IMG/VR virus record: IMGVR_UViG_3300005613_000255
Span: 1 to 32,577 of that record
Origin: a virus
DNA: 32,577 bases
Strand: one strand, 5' to 3'
The notes under the pieces are model-generated. The model made no database searches. It had not been told where the DNA came from and was given only the letters and a program-made list of their open reading frames with translations. The position numbers and the translations under genes are program-made. Positions 16,863 through 24,829 of this stretch are shown piece by piece; position 1 is the stretch's first letter, and each line of letters starts with the position of its first letter.

Positions 16863-17618
16863 TTAAAAATTAATGTTGGAGCGTTCAAGTTTTTGAATAA
16901 CATCCTGACGGTATGCAGGATCTTTGTCATACCTAGGATCACTCATTGCTTGAACGAGTTCTGCCTGGCTACGGAATGAACCATTGGGATTAGTGGGAGC
17001 CTTACCTTTAACAAGGTTACCCTCCACACCATTAGCATCTTGAAAACGATAAGTCAAAGCTTGTACAGCGAAAAAAGCAGCAGCAGGATCTCCTCGATCC
17101 ATAATGGAATCATACATATCAATCTCTTGTTGGGAAAGATTTTCTCCTGCCCATCCAAGCATTTGATTGTATTGTTCTTCTCCTCCAGCAAAACCCTTCA
17201 ACTGCTTGACATCCTCACCAGACAATACTTGCTTGGTTTGGTTTTCAGACTGTGAACGGTAATCCAAGTACATCTTTGCAAGTTCACTTGGATCAGTGCT
17301 AGAGAGTTCTTTCAAGGTTTCTTCACTAACATTTTCGTTGCTAGCTTCTTCCCATAGTTTATCAAGAATAGAAGGACCCTCTTCTGGTTGCTCTTCTTCT
17401 TGCTGTTCCTCTGGTGATGTCTCATTAGGAGATTCACCAAGTTTCTTTTGAAGCTCAATATAAGCAGCTTCTAACTCTTCTGCATTTTTATATTTACCAG
17501 CAAGCATTGTTTCTTGCTGTTGAGCCATCTCTTCCCCAACCTGTAGGGACTCTTGCTCATCTGCATTGAGTTCTCCCGGGGCTGTCTCCTCCGAGATCAT
17601 GGACATTACTTCAGCCAT
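16863..17618 (-). CDS. Capsid assembly scaffolding protein (T7 gp9-like)
   Basis: 251 residues, very acidic in the first 100 (runs such as EEQQEEEQPEEGP), Gln/Glu-rich and low in Cys, ending in a short basic segment (YRQDVIQKLERSNINF), the usual layout of podovirus scaffolds whose C-terminus contacts the capsid protein. The AGKYKNAEELEAAYIELQKKLGE motif near residues 40-62 is typical of cyanopodovirus scaffolds. It starts one base after the portal stop. It should be present in the procapsid and leave before maturation. Confidence 0.9.
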   Translation of the reverse strand: MAEVMSMISEETAPGELNADEQESLQVGEEMAQQQETMLAGKYKNAEELEAAYIELQKKLGESPNETSPEEQQEEEQPEEGPSILDKLWEEASNENVSEETLKELSSTDPSELAKMYLDYRSQSENQTKQVLSGEDVKQLKGFAGGEEQYNQMLGWAGENLSQQEIDMYDSIMDRGDPAAAFFAVQALTYRFQDANGVEGNLVKGKAPTNPNGSFRSQAELVQAMSDPRYDKDPAYRQDVIQKLERSNINF

Positions 17619-17619
17619 A

Positions 17620-19188
17620 TTAGCTAGGTGGTTGTTGTTGTAGTTGTGGATTTAATTCAGGGTTCTTAGATGGGTCATTGATTGGTGCCTTCATAGCATC
17701 AACTTCCATCTGTTGTTGTTGCATTGCCATCTGTTGTTCCATAGCAGCTTGACGTTCACCCTGTACTTCTTGCATAGAACGTACAAGATTAAGAACATCA
17801 ATACCCTGTGCTGCAGCCAGACGTTTAATAACTTCATCAGTGTTAATAAACTGTGCAATGGAATCTGGACCAACAGTTTGAGCAAGAACAGTAAGAAACT
17901 GAGCTAGGCTTTCACGATCTTGTCCTCTACCAAGTGCATTAATACCAGCAACAATAGTTGGCTTGACAATATTCTTTGGAATACGTGGGATCTCTCCCTT
18001 CTTCTGAGCATCACTCAGTTTACGATTAAGATATGGCACAAGGAAGTCAACAGTCAATAGAGAGAATAGCCCTCCAAGTTGCTGTTCCAATTCCATTTGT
18101 GTCATGCGTACCTCTTCTGCAGTTGTACGCTCACTGTTCCTTACATTAAGAATAAGGAATGCTTCACTCAACCTACGTTCAAATGTTTGTGTCATCTCAT
18201 AGGCAGTCCTGAAGTCAGCAGTCTTGCCCACTTGCACAACCCCCACATCGTCAGGTCGGCCTTGAATGATAGCACCGTTCCCAGCACCGGCTAGAGTGGA
18301 TGGTTTAGTGGTGCTTGAGGGGCTAACTAGGAAGACGACTTTAGCGGCTGCTGCAGAGCCTTCTACAAGGGCCTGAGTAAGTGCTTCGAGGGATTTAAGG
18401 TCACCGATAAACTGACCTGCTCTTCCTCGTCCGTAGCTCTCACCATCAACAGTGTTAAATCTAAGTGGAATCCAAGGGTTCACATCAACTGGTGACTTAC
18501 CTTGTGATCCTTTGATGACGTAATCATATACTTCCTGATGCCACACAAAACGATTGTTATCTCGCTTCACATGGGTGTATACATCACAGTCGTCATCAGA
18601 ATCATCTTCATCTGATGTAACAAGTTTACCATTAAAGTAATCTTTAGGTAAACGATCTTCAATTAATTTTTTTGAAATGCGTTCTTTAGTGACTATTTCA
18701 ATCACATTACCGTTGCCATCACGGTCTACAACGTAGCGATTCAAAGGATAAAGCTTAAGGCCATCCTTACCCATAAAAACTAAAGCATTACCCCCAACTA
18801 CAAGATGGAGAAGTGCTTGGTGTACAACCACTCTGTCATCTGATGCTGCAATTGATTCAAGAATAATACGTTCAATTTTTGCAAAGGATAGGTCAAGTTC
18901 AGATTTAATTTCAGGTCCAAACTCTTCACCTAATTGACTCTCATCAACTTGTAGTTTAAAGAAACTGGTTTGAACGGGGAGTAGAGCTAACATCAATTTA
19001 GATGCTAGAGTAACTACCCCCTTCGCTCCAACACTTTGAAACGGTGTAATGAGACTCTTCATCCCCATGTGGTATTCTTCAGGACCACGGATAAGGTATG
19101 GAAGTGTAAGCTCTGATGCCTGTTCAGCTTCGTCTAAGAACTGAGCACGATCTTTAGATAAATAGTCGTATCTAGTTTTAGCTGACAT
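17620..19188 (-). CDS. Portal / head-tail connector protein (T7 gp8-like)
   Basis: 522 residues, near T7 gp8 (536). Family features are an N-terminal RAQFLDEAEQASELTLPYL, then FQSVGAKGVVTLASKLMLALLP, HQALLHLVVGGNALVF and NSERTTAEEVRMTQMELEQQLG in the helical stem. The C-terminal 60 residues are Gln/Met-rich and low-complexity (EQQMAMQQQQMEVDAM). Twelve copies form the DNA-entry vertex. The gene starts 7 bases after the Gln-rich protein gene. Confidence 0.96.
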   Translation of the reverse strand: MSAKTRYDYLSKDRAQFLDEAEQASELTLPYLIRGPEEYHMGMKSLITPFQSVGAKGVVTLASKLMLALLPVQTSFFKLQVDESQLGEEFGPEIKSELDLSFAKIERIILESIAASDDRVVVHQALLHLVVGGNALVFMGKDGLKLYPLNRYVVDRDGNGNVIEIVTKERISKKLIEDRLPKDYFNGKLVTSDEDDSDDDCDVYTHVKRDNNRFVWHQEVYDYVIKGSQGKSPVDVNPWIPLRFNTVDGESYGRGRAGQFIGDLKSLEALTQALVEGSAAAAKVVFLVSPSSTTKPSTLAGAGNGAIIQGRPDDVGVVQVGKTADFRTAYEMTQTFERRLSEAFLILNVRNSERTTAEEVRMTQMELEQQLGGLFSLLTVDFLVPYLNRKLSDAQKKGEIPRIPKNIVKPTIVAGINALGRGQDRESLAQFLTVLAQTVGPDSIAQFINTDEVIKRLAAAQGIDVLNLVRSMQEVQGERQAAMEQQMAMQQQQMEVDAMKAPINDPSKNPELNPQLQQQPPS

Positions 19189-19195
19189 TTGTTAA

Positions 19196-19915
19196 TTACA
19201 TAAATGATCCAGAGGCAGCACGTCCAGCAGCATCTGTAGAAATTGTTAGACCACTTGAAGGTACATTCAAGGATCCAATACGCATACCCTGACGGCCAAA
19301 GTAACCAGTTGTACCACGACGAGTGAGACCCTGTTGGGTAGTACCAGATTTAGCCATCTTCACCTCAGCAGGAGCACGATCACGTTGAGCCAATCCAATC
19401 ATCATCTGACGTTGAGACTCCTCAGCTTGTTGTTGAGCAGCAGCAAGTTGTGCTTGTGATTGTTGTTGAAAAGTTTGGAACTGTTGTTGTTGTTGTTGGT
19501 ACTGTTTCTGTGCTTGAGATTGGTAAGCACTGAGTTGTTGTTGTGCTTGAGATTGGTAAGCAGCAAATTGGTTTTGATAGGATTGAGTTTGCTGCCCCAT
19601 CTGAGACTGGAAGCTAGCTTGTGCATCAGCTAATGCCTTTTGCAATGCTGCTACCTGATTAGCACTTTGGTTTGTACTGACCGTGGGAGTAGTTGGTGCC
19701 TGAACCTGTAGCCTTGTTAGAGGGGCAGGGGCAGGTTTAGGGGGAGGAGCAGGGGCAGGGGGAGGAGCAGGTTTAGGTTGCTTTTTGGATTTCGGTGGAG
19801 AATAGCCGACAAGTCTATAGAAGACGCCGCCCTCATCATTCATTGGTTCATACTGGAAACCAGCTGCTCTAGCAGCCTTATATTCCAGACTATCGTCATC
19901 AGCAAAGTATTTCAT
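19196..19915 (-). CDS. Pro/Ala- and Gln-rich virion-type protein in the T7 7.3 position
   Basis: 239 residues. Residues 1-40 are globular and acidic (MKYFADDDSLEYKAARAAGF). Then come a Pro/Ala/Lys linker (about 41-66), a long Gln/Ala/Ser coiled-coil region with AYQSQAQ repeats (about 85-170), and a Gly/Ser/Arg tail (GMRIGSLNVPSSGLTIS). T7 gp7.3, a tail assembly protein placed just before the portal gene, is also low-complexity and ends in a SLSVARSSGGGI-like tail, so this may be its counterpart. The strong GGAGGAG before the ATG and the ATGA overlap with the previous stop support the start. The assignment is by position and tail resemblance. Confidence 0.6.
   Translation of the reverse strand: MKYFADDDSLEYKAARAAGFQYEPMNDEGGVFYRLVGYSPPKSKKQPKPAPPPAPAPPPKPAPAPLTRLQVQAPTTPTVSTNQSANQVAALQKALADAQASFQSQMGQQTQSYQNQFAAYQSQAQQQLSAYQSQAQKQYQQQQQQFQTFQQQSQAQLAAAQQQAEESQRQMMIGLAQRDRAPAEVKMAKSGTTQQGLTRRGTTGYFGRQGMRIGSLNVPSSGLTISTDAAGRAASGSFM
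19509..19562 (-). repeat. 21-bp direct repeat in the Gln-rich gene
   Basis: Identical 21-base units at 19509-19529 and 19542-19562, offset by 33 bases (11 codons), encode the AYQSQAQ repeat. Identity at DNA level suggests a recent duplication; copy number may vary between relatives by slippage. Confidence 0.8.
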
Positions 19916-20106
19916 CCGTTCTCCTCCATATAATTAATGACCCACTCAACGACACTACGCTGACCAGATCGGTACATAATCTTTTCCATTGTATCTTCAG
20001 GTGTAGGGTTGGTGGGTGGAAATGTTTCTTCTAGTTTTGCTAACATCGCATTAGCTGTCATGCCACGAACATCTAATAGACTAAGCGTATTGGGGGAGGT
20101 TGACAT
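19912..20106 (-). CDS. Small protein of unknown function after ribonucleotide reductase
   Basis: 64 residues from the ATG at 20106, overlapping the end of the small-subunit gene by 26 bases and the next ATG by 4 (ATGA). The upstream part of the same frame is inside the reductase gene and is unlikely to be used. The protein is acidic, Met-rich, with a Pro/Thr turn (FPPTNPTPEDTMEK), and ends VVEWVINYMEENG. I do not recognise a family. Position suggests a link with nucleotide metabolism or with the start of the virion module, but nothing in the sequence decides this. Confidence 0.7.
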   Translation of the reverse strand: MSTSPNTLSLLDVRGMTANAMLAKLEETFPPTNPTPEDTMEKIMYRSGQRSVVEWVINYMEENG

Positions 20107-20797
20107 TACTATGTTCAAAGAATGCTGGCATCCTAGCAGACCGTGTAGCGGAAAGCTCAGGAGCCTTACCTTCATACATCAGCCGATCACTAGAATCCAA
20201 CCAAAATTTTTTGCTCAAATATTTATCAGGCGATACATCTTTCAACGGTTGCATAACCCAATTGATAGTAGCCTTCCTCAGTTTATCCAAGGAATTAGAC
20301 GGTCGGAGTCCCAACTCGCTGCAGACGAGCGAGTTACAGGCAACGTGGATCTGTTCATCCCGAGAGATGTCGGCACTGACTGTTCGCATACCAGCGTCAC
20401 CATTAAAGCGAAAGAAAGGGAGAAGAACGAAGAAAATTGCACGTTCGGCAACCATTGCTTTGCAGACCGTGTGATCTGGATGCGTAACCCACGCCTTGCG
20501 GAGAGCCATCGCTTCCTTTTCAGCTTGAGGATCAACGCCGTAAGCATTGGCGATGTAACCAAGAGCCAAGTCGTGATTCTCTTCATCCCTGACATTCGAC
20601 ACAAGTAGATCCCTTGCCAGATCCGGGATGTCAGTGGCCAAAGCATCATTGATAAAATCTCCCACAGGTAGTTCCATATGTCTCAATGCAAGAGCACGGT
20701 AGATTGCCTCCTCCGCACCTTCTTTGCAAGTACCAGCACTTGTCTGCACTGGTGTCCATTTGCGTTTGCGTTCTTGTAGCTTTTGATAAGGATTCAT
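20081..20797 (-). CDS. nrdB: Ribonucleotide reductase class I small subunit (ferritin-like beta)
   Basis: 238 residues from the ATG at 20797, which overlaps the large-subunit stop (ATGA). Two four-helix-bundle metal motifs are visible: EEAIYRAL (E30) with DEENHDLAL (E72..H75), and MVAERAIFF (E118) with RDEQIHVAC (E148..H151). This E, ExxH, E, ExxH pattern is that of the dimetal subunit that generates the oxidant for the large subunit. In E. coli the radical tyrosine lies four residues after the first ExxH histidine; here that place is Leu79. The metal centre may therefore act without a tyrosyl radical, as in Mn- or Fe/Mn-type class I enzymes. It is shorter than bacterial NrdB (about 375). Confidence 0.87.
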   Translation of the reverse strand: MNPYQKLQERKRKWTPVQTSAGTCKEGAEEAIYRALALRHMELPVGDFINDALATDIPDLARDLLVSNVRDEENHDLALGYIANAYGVDPQAEKEAMALRKAWVTHPDHTVCKAMVAERAIFFVLLPFFRFNGDAGMRTVSADISRDEQIHVACNSLVCSELGLRPSNSLDKLRKATINWVMQPLKDVSPDKYLSKKFWLDSSDRLMYEGKAPELSATRSARMPAFFEHSNVNLPQYA

Positions 20798-22164
20798 TCT
20801 TGACAATTACAACTAAGGTCGTTTTCATTGAATAAATTGTTCAGGTAATCATCAACTTCAGCCTCATCAAGAGCAGCATACGCATCAGATTTATCCTGAA
20901 CATTTCCCATTACTTGTAGGGAATAATAAAGAGAAGTCTGGGGCGAGTCTAGCCACTGCTCAATGAATCCTTCATTATAGGTTACAATATCACTCCAAGA
21001 ATTGAAGCTGTAACCATGAGCAAGTCCAGTTCTTGAAAGAAGGGTCATGATGCCATCAGCAACACGCTTGTAGTCATCCCACCCAACTTCCGAGGCGATT
21101 TCAACATCACCATATTCATATGTTTGGACACCAAATGTGTCACTATCTCGATCAACAGTACGAGCAATTGGTGGAGCAATCTCAGGAGTACATGTGTAAC
21201 CTTCAAGATCCACTGAGCGGTAGCTACAAGACGCTGTAGGAGCGATTGCAAAGGCTCTAACCATATTGTTAGCCGTTGCTACTTTAGCTGCATCACGGAT
21301 CCCCTGAGCAAGAGCTTGGACGATTAGGTATGCTTTAGAATACCCGTGTCCACCATTGATGTAATCTTCTAGTGTAAGACCGAAATCTTTATAGGTTACT
21401 TTATATCTACGTAGGAGGTTTGCAAGTCCAAGCATTCCGAGTCCCACCTGTCGATCAGTTTTAGACGGGAGGTATTCTCCAGTGTCTCCGACACCTGTTC
21501 TACCATGCAATTTGCACAACTCGGACATACCTTTATAGAATGCAGCTGGGATGTCTTCAAGCTCACAGGCACCAAGATTGACATGCTGTAAGAGGCATGT
21601 TCCTCGTGATGGCAGGTATACTTCAAGACAGACGTTACCGTAGATTCGATTTCCATAGGGATCATAACGAATTTTATTCAACCAGATGTCACCTCGCTTG
21701 ATTCCTTCAAGCAACTCTTCCTTGTACGTCGAATCCTCCCACATTTCGTGGGTAAGGTTGACGCATCGTTTAACCCAAGGAAGTTCGTGACGAGGGGTGT
21801 TGATAAATTCAAGGACATCAGGATGATTGAGGTCCATATGCAAAACAACGGCACCATTTTTGTAAATACCACCACGCCTAAGTGTTTCATTAAGAGTAGA
21901 GTAAATTTTACCAAAAGAAATAGGTCCTGAAGCAGTCAACCCCTTTCCATTCTCGTGACCACGACCACGAATCTTAGATAGGTGTACAGCACAGCCTGCT
22001 CCATAACGTAGAGCATGGCTGACAAACCTCCAACTAGCTTCAATACCTTCAGGACCCTCCATTGAGTCCTCAACAACAAATACGGTGCATGATACAGGGA
22101 GCCGGGAAGTAGGATCATCGATCCAACTCTGCACACGTCCGGTCCTAGCAATAACTTCAGGCAT
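20794..22164 (-). CDS. nrdA: Ribonucleotide reductase class I large subunit (catalytic alpha), compact viral form
   Basis: 456 residues from the ATG at 22164 (8-base overlap with the previous stop). It converts ribonucleotides to deoxyribonucleotides. Active-site features are the first redox Cys (SCTVF, C26), the N-x-C-x-E triad in GNVCLEVY (N177, C179, E181), the second redox Cys (NLGACELED, C200), the PTASCSYRS loop and a C-terminal CNC thiol pair (C452, C454). The adjacent tyrosines in SLYYSLQ (413-414) match the radical-relay pair of class I enzymes (E. coli Y730-Y731). Together with the beta gene next door, this argues for class I and against the B12-dependent class II call often given to such proteins. 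There is no N-terminal ATP-cone, so no overall allosteric off-switch is expected. Confidence 0.92.
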   Translation of the reverse strand: MPEVIARTGRVQSWIDDPTSRLPVSCTVFVVEDSMEGPEGIEASWRFVSHALRYGAGCAVHLSKIRGRGHENGKGLTASGPISFGKIYSTLNETLRRGGIYKNGAVVLHMDLNHPDVLEFINTPRHELPWVKRCVNLTHEMWEDSTYKEELLEGIKRGDIWLNKIRYDPYGNRIYGNVCLEVYLPSRGTCLLQHVNLGACELEDIPAAFYKGMSELCKLHGRTGVGDTGEYLPSKTDRQVGLGMLGLANLLRRYKVTYKDFGLTLEDYINGGHGYSKAYLIVQALAQGIRDAAKVATANNMVRAFAIAPTASCSYRSVDLEGYTCTPEIAPPIARTVDRDSDTFGVQTYEYGDVEIASEVGWDDYKRVADGIMTLLSRTGLAHGYSFNSWSDIVTYNEGFIEQWLDSPQTSLYYSLQVMGNVQDKSDAYAALDEAEVDDYLNNLFNENDLSCNCQE

Positions 22165-22522
22165 TTTCAATGAGATCTTTCAAATTTGGTGGTTGGTAGT
22201 TAGGTCCTTTTAGAACCTTTCCGTCAGCTCGGTAAAGGGGTTTGCCATCTTCAAGAAGCTTTGACATATTTGATTTGTGAACACGATCCATGGCTTCATC
22301 TAGATCCCATCCAAGGTTTGCTGCATATTGATAGCAGACATATACAAGATCACATAGTTCCTTTAATTCCTCCTCATCTGTACCCATGTGGTATGACTCA
22401 TGAAACTCTGACCATTCCTCATCGATCAAAGCTTTCTGCATCTCCACTTGTGTCTCCGAGGACTTGACGCCAAACGACTTCCGAAACTCCCTTGCTTGTG
22501 TTAATAGTGTGCTGTAACTCAT
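22157..22522 (-). CDS. MazG-like nucleotide pyrophosphohydrolase
   Basis: 121 residues, all-helical. The metal-binding pattern of the MazG/dUTPase-like all-alpha NTP pyrophosphatases is present: EEWSE (E35, E36, E39) and ELCD (E55, D58), followed by YQYAANLGWDLDEAMDRVHKSN and GKPLYRADGKVLKGPNYQPP, an end typical of the phage members. It probably hydrolyses non-canonical or signalling nucleotides. Its neighbours are ribonucleotide reductase and a DUF3310 gene, so it fits a nucleotide-supply group. The first 35 codons overlap the end of the DUF3310 frame by 104 bases. The start is kept because the N-terminal segment AREFRKSFGV belongs to the fold. Confidence 0.88.
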   Translation of the reverse strand: MSYSTLLTQAREFRKSFGVKSSETQVEMQKALIDEEWSEFHESYHMGTDEEELKELCDLVYVCYQYAANLGWDLDEAMDRVHKSNMSKLLEDGKPLYRADGKVLKGPNYQPPNLKDLIENA

Positions 22523-22688
22523 TTTCTAAATAGTGAATAGCTTTCTTAAGGTCTTCTGCCTTACTGCTTTTATGTCCAGCACGGCAAATATATTTAATTG
22601 CATTACCGAGGTGATAATTTAATTCTTGGTCCCTAATAAAGTCCCATACCTCTATTGATCCTCGGTTGTAGTAGGAGGGTGATTCCAT
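22419..22688 (-). CDS. DUF3310 protein (T7 gp1.7-related)
   Basis: 89 residues. YYNRGSIEVWDFIRDQELNYHLGNAIKYICRAGHK then EDLKKAIHYLENEL (about residues 6-57) is the DUF3310 signature. The T7 protein carrying it, gp1.7, is a nucleotide kinase acting on dTMP and dGMP. Only the DUF3310 part is present here, so kinase activity is not assured. The last 32 residues lie in the overlap with the MazG-like gene and look less constrained. The start overlaps the NblA-candidate end by 37 bases. Confidence 0.85.
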   Translation of the reverse strand: MESPSYYNRGSIEVWDFIRDQELNYHLGNAIKYICRAGHKSSKAEDLKKAIHYLENELQHTINTSKGVSEVVWRQVLGDTSGDAESFDR

Positions 22689-22882
22689 AACTTAAGTAGA
22701 TTTGTCATGTTGTTACCTAAAACAAAACACTGTGCCTGCAATGCTAAGAAAAGAGTAACAATATCTTCTTTTCTTGTATCAGGTCTCTCTAATGCGTCTT
22801 TAATTTGACGCATCTTCAGATCCTGCTCCATCGTCAATTTTGTAATCGGCGGAGGGGGTCCAAAGAATTGGTTCTTTGTCAT
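22652..22882 (-). CDS. nblA: Candidate NblA (phycobilisome degradation adaptor)
   Basis: 76 residues if it starts at the ATG at 22882 (MTKNQFFGPPPP), or 59 from the ATG at 22831. The helical part LTMEQDLKMRQIKDALE, then TRKEDIVTLFLALQAQ, then NMTNLLKLW lines up by eye with cyanobacterial NblA: L-(S/T)-(V/L)-E-Q-x-(F/L)-x-L at the start, (R/K)-E-D-(L/I)-x-x-L-F in the middle, and a Leu/Lys-containing amphipathic end. Size also fits (55-65 residues). NblA recruits Clp protease to phycobilisomes so that the antenna is degraded; several cyanophages carry it. The upstream start is preferred because LTMEQ belongs to the conserved part and because GAAG precedes it. It overlaps the exonuclease gene by 83 bases. 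It could instead be an unrelated small helical phage protein. Confidence 0.5.
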   Translation of the reverse strand: MTKNQFFGPPPPITKLTMEQDLKMRQIKDALERPDTRKEDIVTLFLALQAQCFVLGNNMTNLLKLWNHPPTTTEDQ

Positions 22883-23576
22883 AGTCTTCTGCTGTAAGGA
22901 TTTTTGCGAGCCTTGCATTTTGAAGTGCAACTTCTTCCGAAAGATCCTTTGTAGCAAAAGTTTCCACCACGGTTTTCCAAGAGTAGCCTTCTTTTTCAAA
23001 TAGTCCGATGGCACGTTTAACACCAATACCAGGGACTCCTGAGTATCCATCTGTTTGATCTCCAGCTAAAGTCTGAACAAGATGCCACTTCTGGCCCTGT
23101 TCTTTACTAATGATATGCTGTTCATTTAAATCATATAACCTGCCTGGAATTTGACGCATGTCTTTATCAGGACTGCAGATAATACAATCATCATGTGATG
23201 TAGCATAAATACCCATCGCATCATCAGCTTCTAATTCAGGAAGCCTGATAACTGCACACTCATCAGACAGTGCTGAGATAACGCGCCTGTATCCACAAGG
23301 TTTCTTTCTGTTTCGATGACCCTTGTAATCAGGGTAAATTTTTTTTCTAAAATTCTTAGAGTCACTGAAGAATAGCACCATTTCTGGTGTATCCCACAGA
23401 AACTCATTTTCTATTTTATTTAACTCACGCTTCACTGCATCGTATGCTTCAGAGAATTTAGATACAACCATGATGACATCATCACCCCAGTCTACCTCAT
23501 CCTCAGTAAAAGCACAACATTTGTATACAATGTAATCAGCGTCTATCAGTAGTTTTGTCAATGGGTGTCTTTCCAA
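22800..23576 (-). CDS. 5'-3' exonuclease (T7 gp6-like, FEN family)
   Basis: 258 residues. Acidic metal-site motifs of the FEN/PIN fold appear in order: LLIDADYIVYK (D12, D14), LPELEADDAMGI, IICSPDKDM, and AGDQTDGYSGVPGIGVKRA, which is the last Asp cluster plus the helix-hairpin-helix DNA-binding turn. T7 gp6 removes RNA primers and degrades host DNA for recycling into phage DNA. It follows the polymerase gene with a 19-base overlap, the same relation as T7 genes 5 and 6. T7 gp6 is slightly longer (300). Confidence 0.94.
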   Translation of the reverse strand: MERHPLTKLLIDADYIVYKCCAFTEDEVDWGDDVIMVVSKFSEAYDAVKRELNKIENEFLWDTPEMVLFFSDSKNFRKKIYPDYKGHRNRKKPCGYRRVISALSDECAVIRLPELEADDAMGIYATSHDDCIICSPDKDMRQIPGRLYDLNEQHIISKEQGQKWHLVQTLAGDQTDGYSGVPGIGVKRAIGLFEKEGYSWKTVVETFATKDLSEEVALQNARLAKILTAEDYDKEPILWTPSADYKIDDGAGSEDASN

Positions 23577-24829
23577 GTTTGTCCTTGGCTTGCTTCGGCT
23601 GCGATTGGGATTCTGAGGTTGTAAAATTCTCCAGCCGCTGCAGCGCTGTATACCAAGGATGTTTGTAAGTCTTTTGCATGTTCTGGTGCAACTTCAAACT
23701 GTAGTTCGTCATGTACAAAGGCAAGTTGACTACAGCAAAGCTGTGTTTGTTTAATAGTGTCTTGATTGATGACCATCCAGCGTTTAGCTAGGACAGCAGA
23801 GGATCCCTGAAGTAAGTAGTTGAGTGCTTTGTGCGAGCTATCAACTTTGATCTGACGTTTGTCAATCGCCTTGATATAGCCCTTCTTCGAGACACTTTTG
23901 ACTGCTGTAAGAAGCTGATCCAAGCCATCAATAGCCTCAACGTATGCTGTACGAATCTCCTTACCCTTCCTCTTTGCCTTGTCCGAGGAAAGCTGTTTGT
24001 CGTAGCTGTGCCCGATCTTCTCATCACCTGCCCCATATAAAAAGGCATAGGTGACTGTCTTGACCAGTTTCCTGGATATTCCAATTTTGTCTGCATTTAC
24101 TTGGTGAATGTCTCCATTAAGTAGGATGTCCGCGTATCTGCCTCCGTCATATCGGGCGAGGTAATGTGCCAACATACGAAGCTCAATACCACTAAGGTCA
24201 GCACCGACCATACATAACCCTGGACTTGCAGTGAAAAGTTCTCTAAATCTGTCGTCACTTGGCACTTGGGCAAGGTTTGGGTGTCTGTGCGCACATCGTC
24301 CTGTGGATGTTGCAATTGAACAGTGATGATGTATTCTCCTATGTTTCGTAACAAGTTTCAGCCAAGCGTTCGCACCTTCGCTGATCATTCCAAGCATCTT
24401 CGTTATCGTCAAAATCCGCAGGAATTGTGTCGCTGGCTCCGTCCCAATATCTTTCAGGGTCGGCTCGTCGATAATAGGCTTCCCGGTAGCTGTCAAATTC
24501 GTCAGCGTTAATCCATGGTATGTACTTAGTATCCATGCAATGTGATCTCGTGATGAAGGATTGAGTTCTTTTAGTTTAGTAAATGGGGCATCTTTTACAT
24601 ACCCAGTTGTTTTGTTATTTCGTTTTGGAGTAAACTCTGCTCCTGGGACGAAAGGGTACCTCCTGCGTAATACTTCAGTAATTTCTTGAAGCTCTTTTCT
24701 GAGAGCAGATTCAAGTGCCCATGCAGCAGGTTCATCAAAATACCATCCATGTAGTTCTTGTTCGGTGAGGATTCGTGCTGCTTCATGTTCTAACTGTAGG
24801 AATTGAGCAAGGGGAGGAAATGATCGCAT
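23558..24829 (-). CDS. DNA polymerase, family A polymerase domain (T7 gp5 C-terminal part)
   Basis: 423 residues with the full polymerase domain: HPNLAQVP, motif A VGADLSGIELRMLAHY (D211), motif B RKLVKTVTYAFLYGAGDEKIG (K257, Y261, Y265) and motif C AFVHDELQFEV (H373, D374). The residue equivalent to E. coli Pol I 762 is Tyr261, as in T7. The exonuclease domain is in a separate upstream frame that overlaps this one by 40 bases. The ATG at 24829 comes two codons after an in-frame TAA and has no Shine-Dalgarno. The natural enzyme may therefore be made by a frame change, or the break may be a base missing from the C4 run at 24811-24814. It replicates phage DNA with the helicase and single-strand-binding protein. 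Confidence 0.93.
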   Translation of the reverse strand: MRSFPPLAQFLQLEHEAARILTEQELHGWYFDEPAAWALESALRKELQEITEVLRRRYPFVPGAEFTPKRNNKTTGYVKDAPFTKLKELNPSSRDHIAWILSTYHGLTLTNLTATGKPIIDEPTLKDIGTEPATQFLRILTITKMLGMISEGANAWLKLVTKHRRIHHHCSIATSTGRCAHRHPNLAQVPSDDRFRELFTASPGLCMVGADLSGIELRMLAHYLARYDGGRYADILLNGDIHQVNADKIGISRKLVKTVTYAFLYGAGDEKIGHSYDKQLSSDKAKRKGKEIRTAYVEAIDGLDQLLTAVKSVSKKGYIKAIDKRQIKVDSSHKALNYLLQGSSAVLAKRWMVINQDTIKQTQLCCSQLAFVHDELQFEVAPEHAKDLQTSLVYSAAAAGEFYNLRIPIAAEASQGQTWKDTH

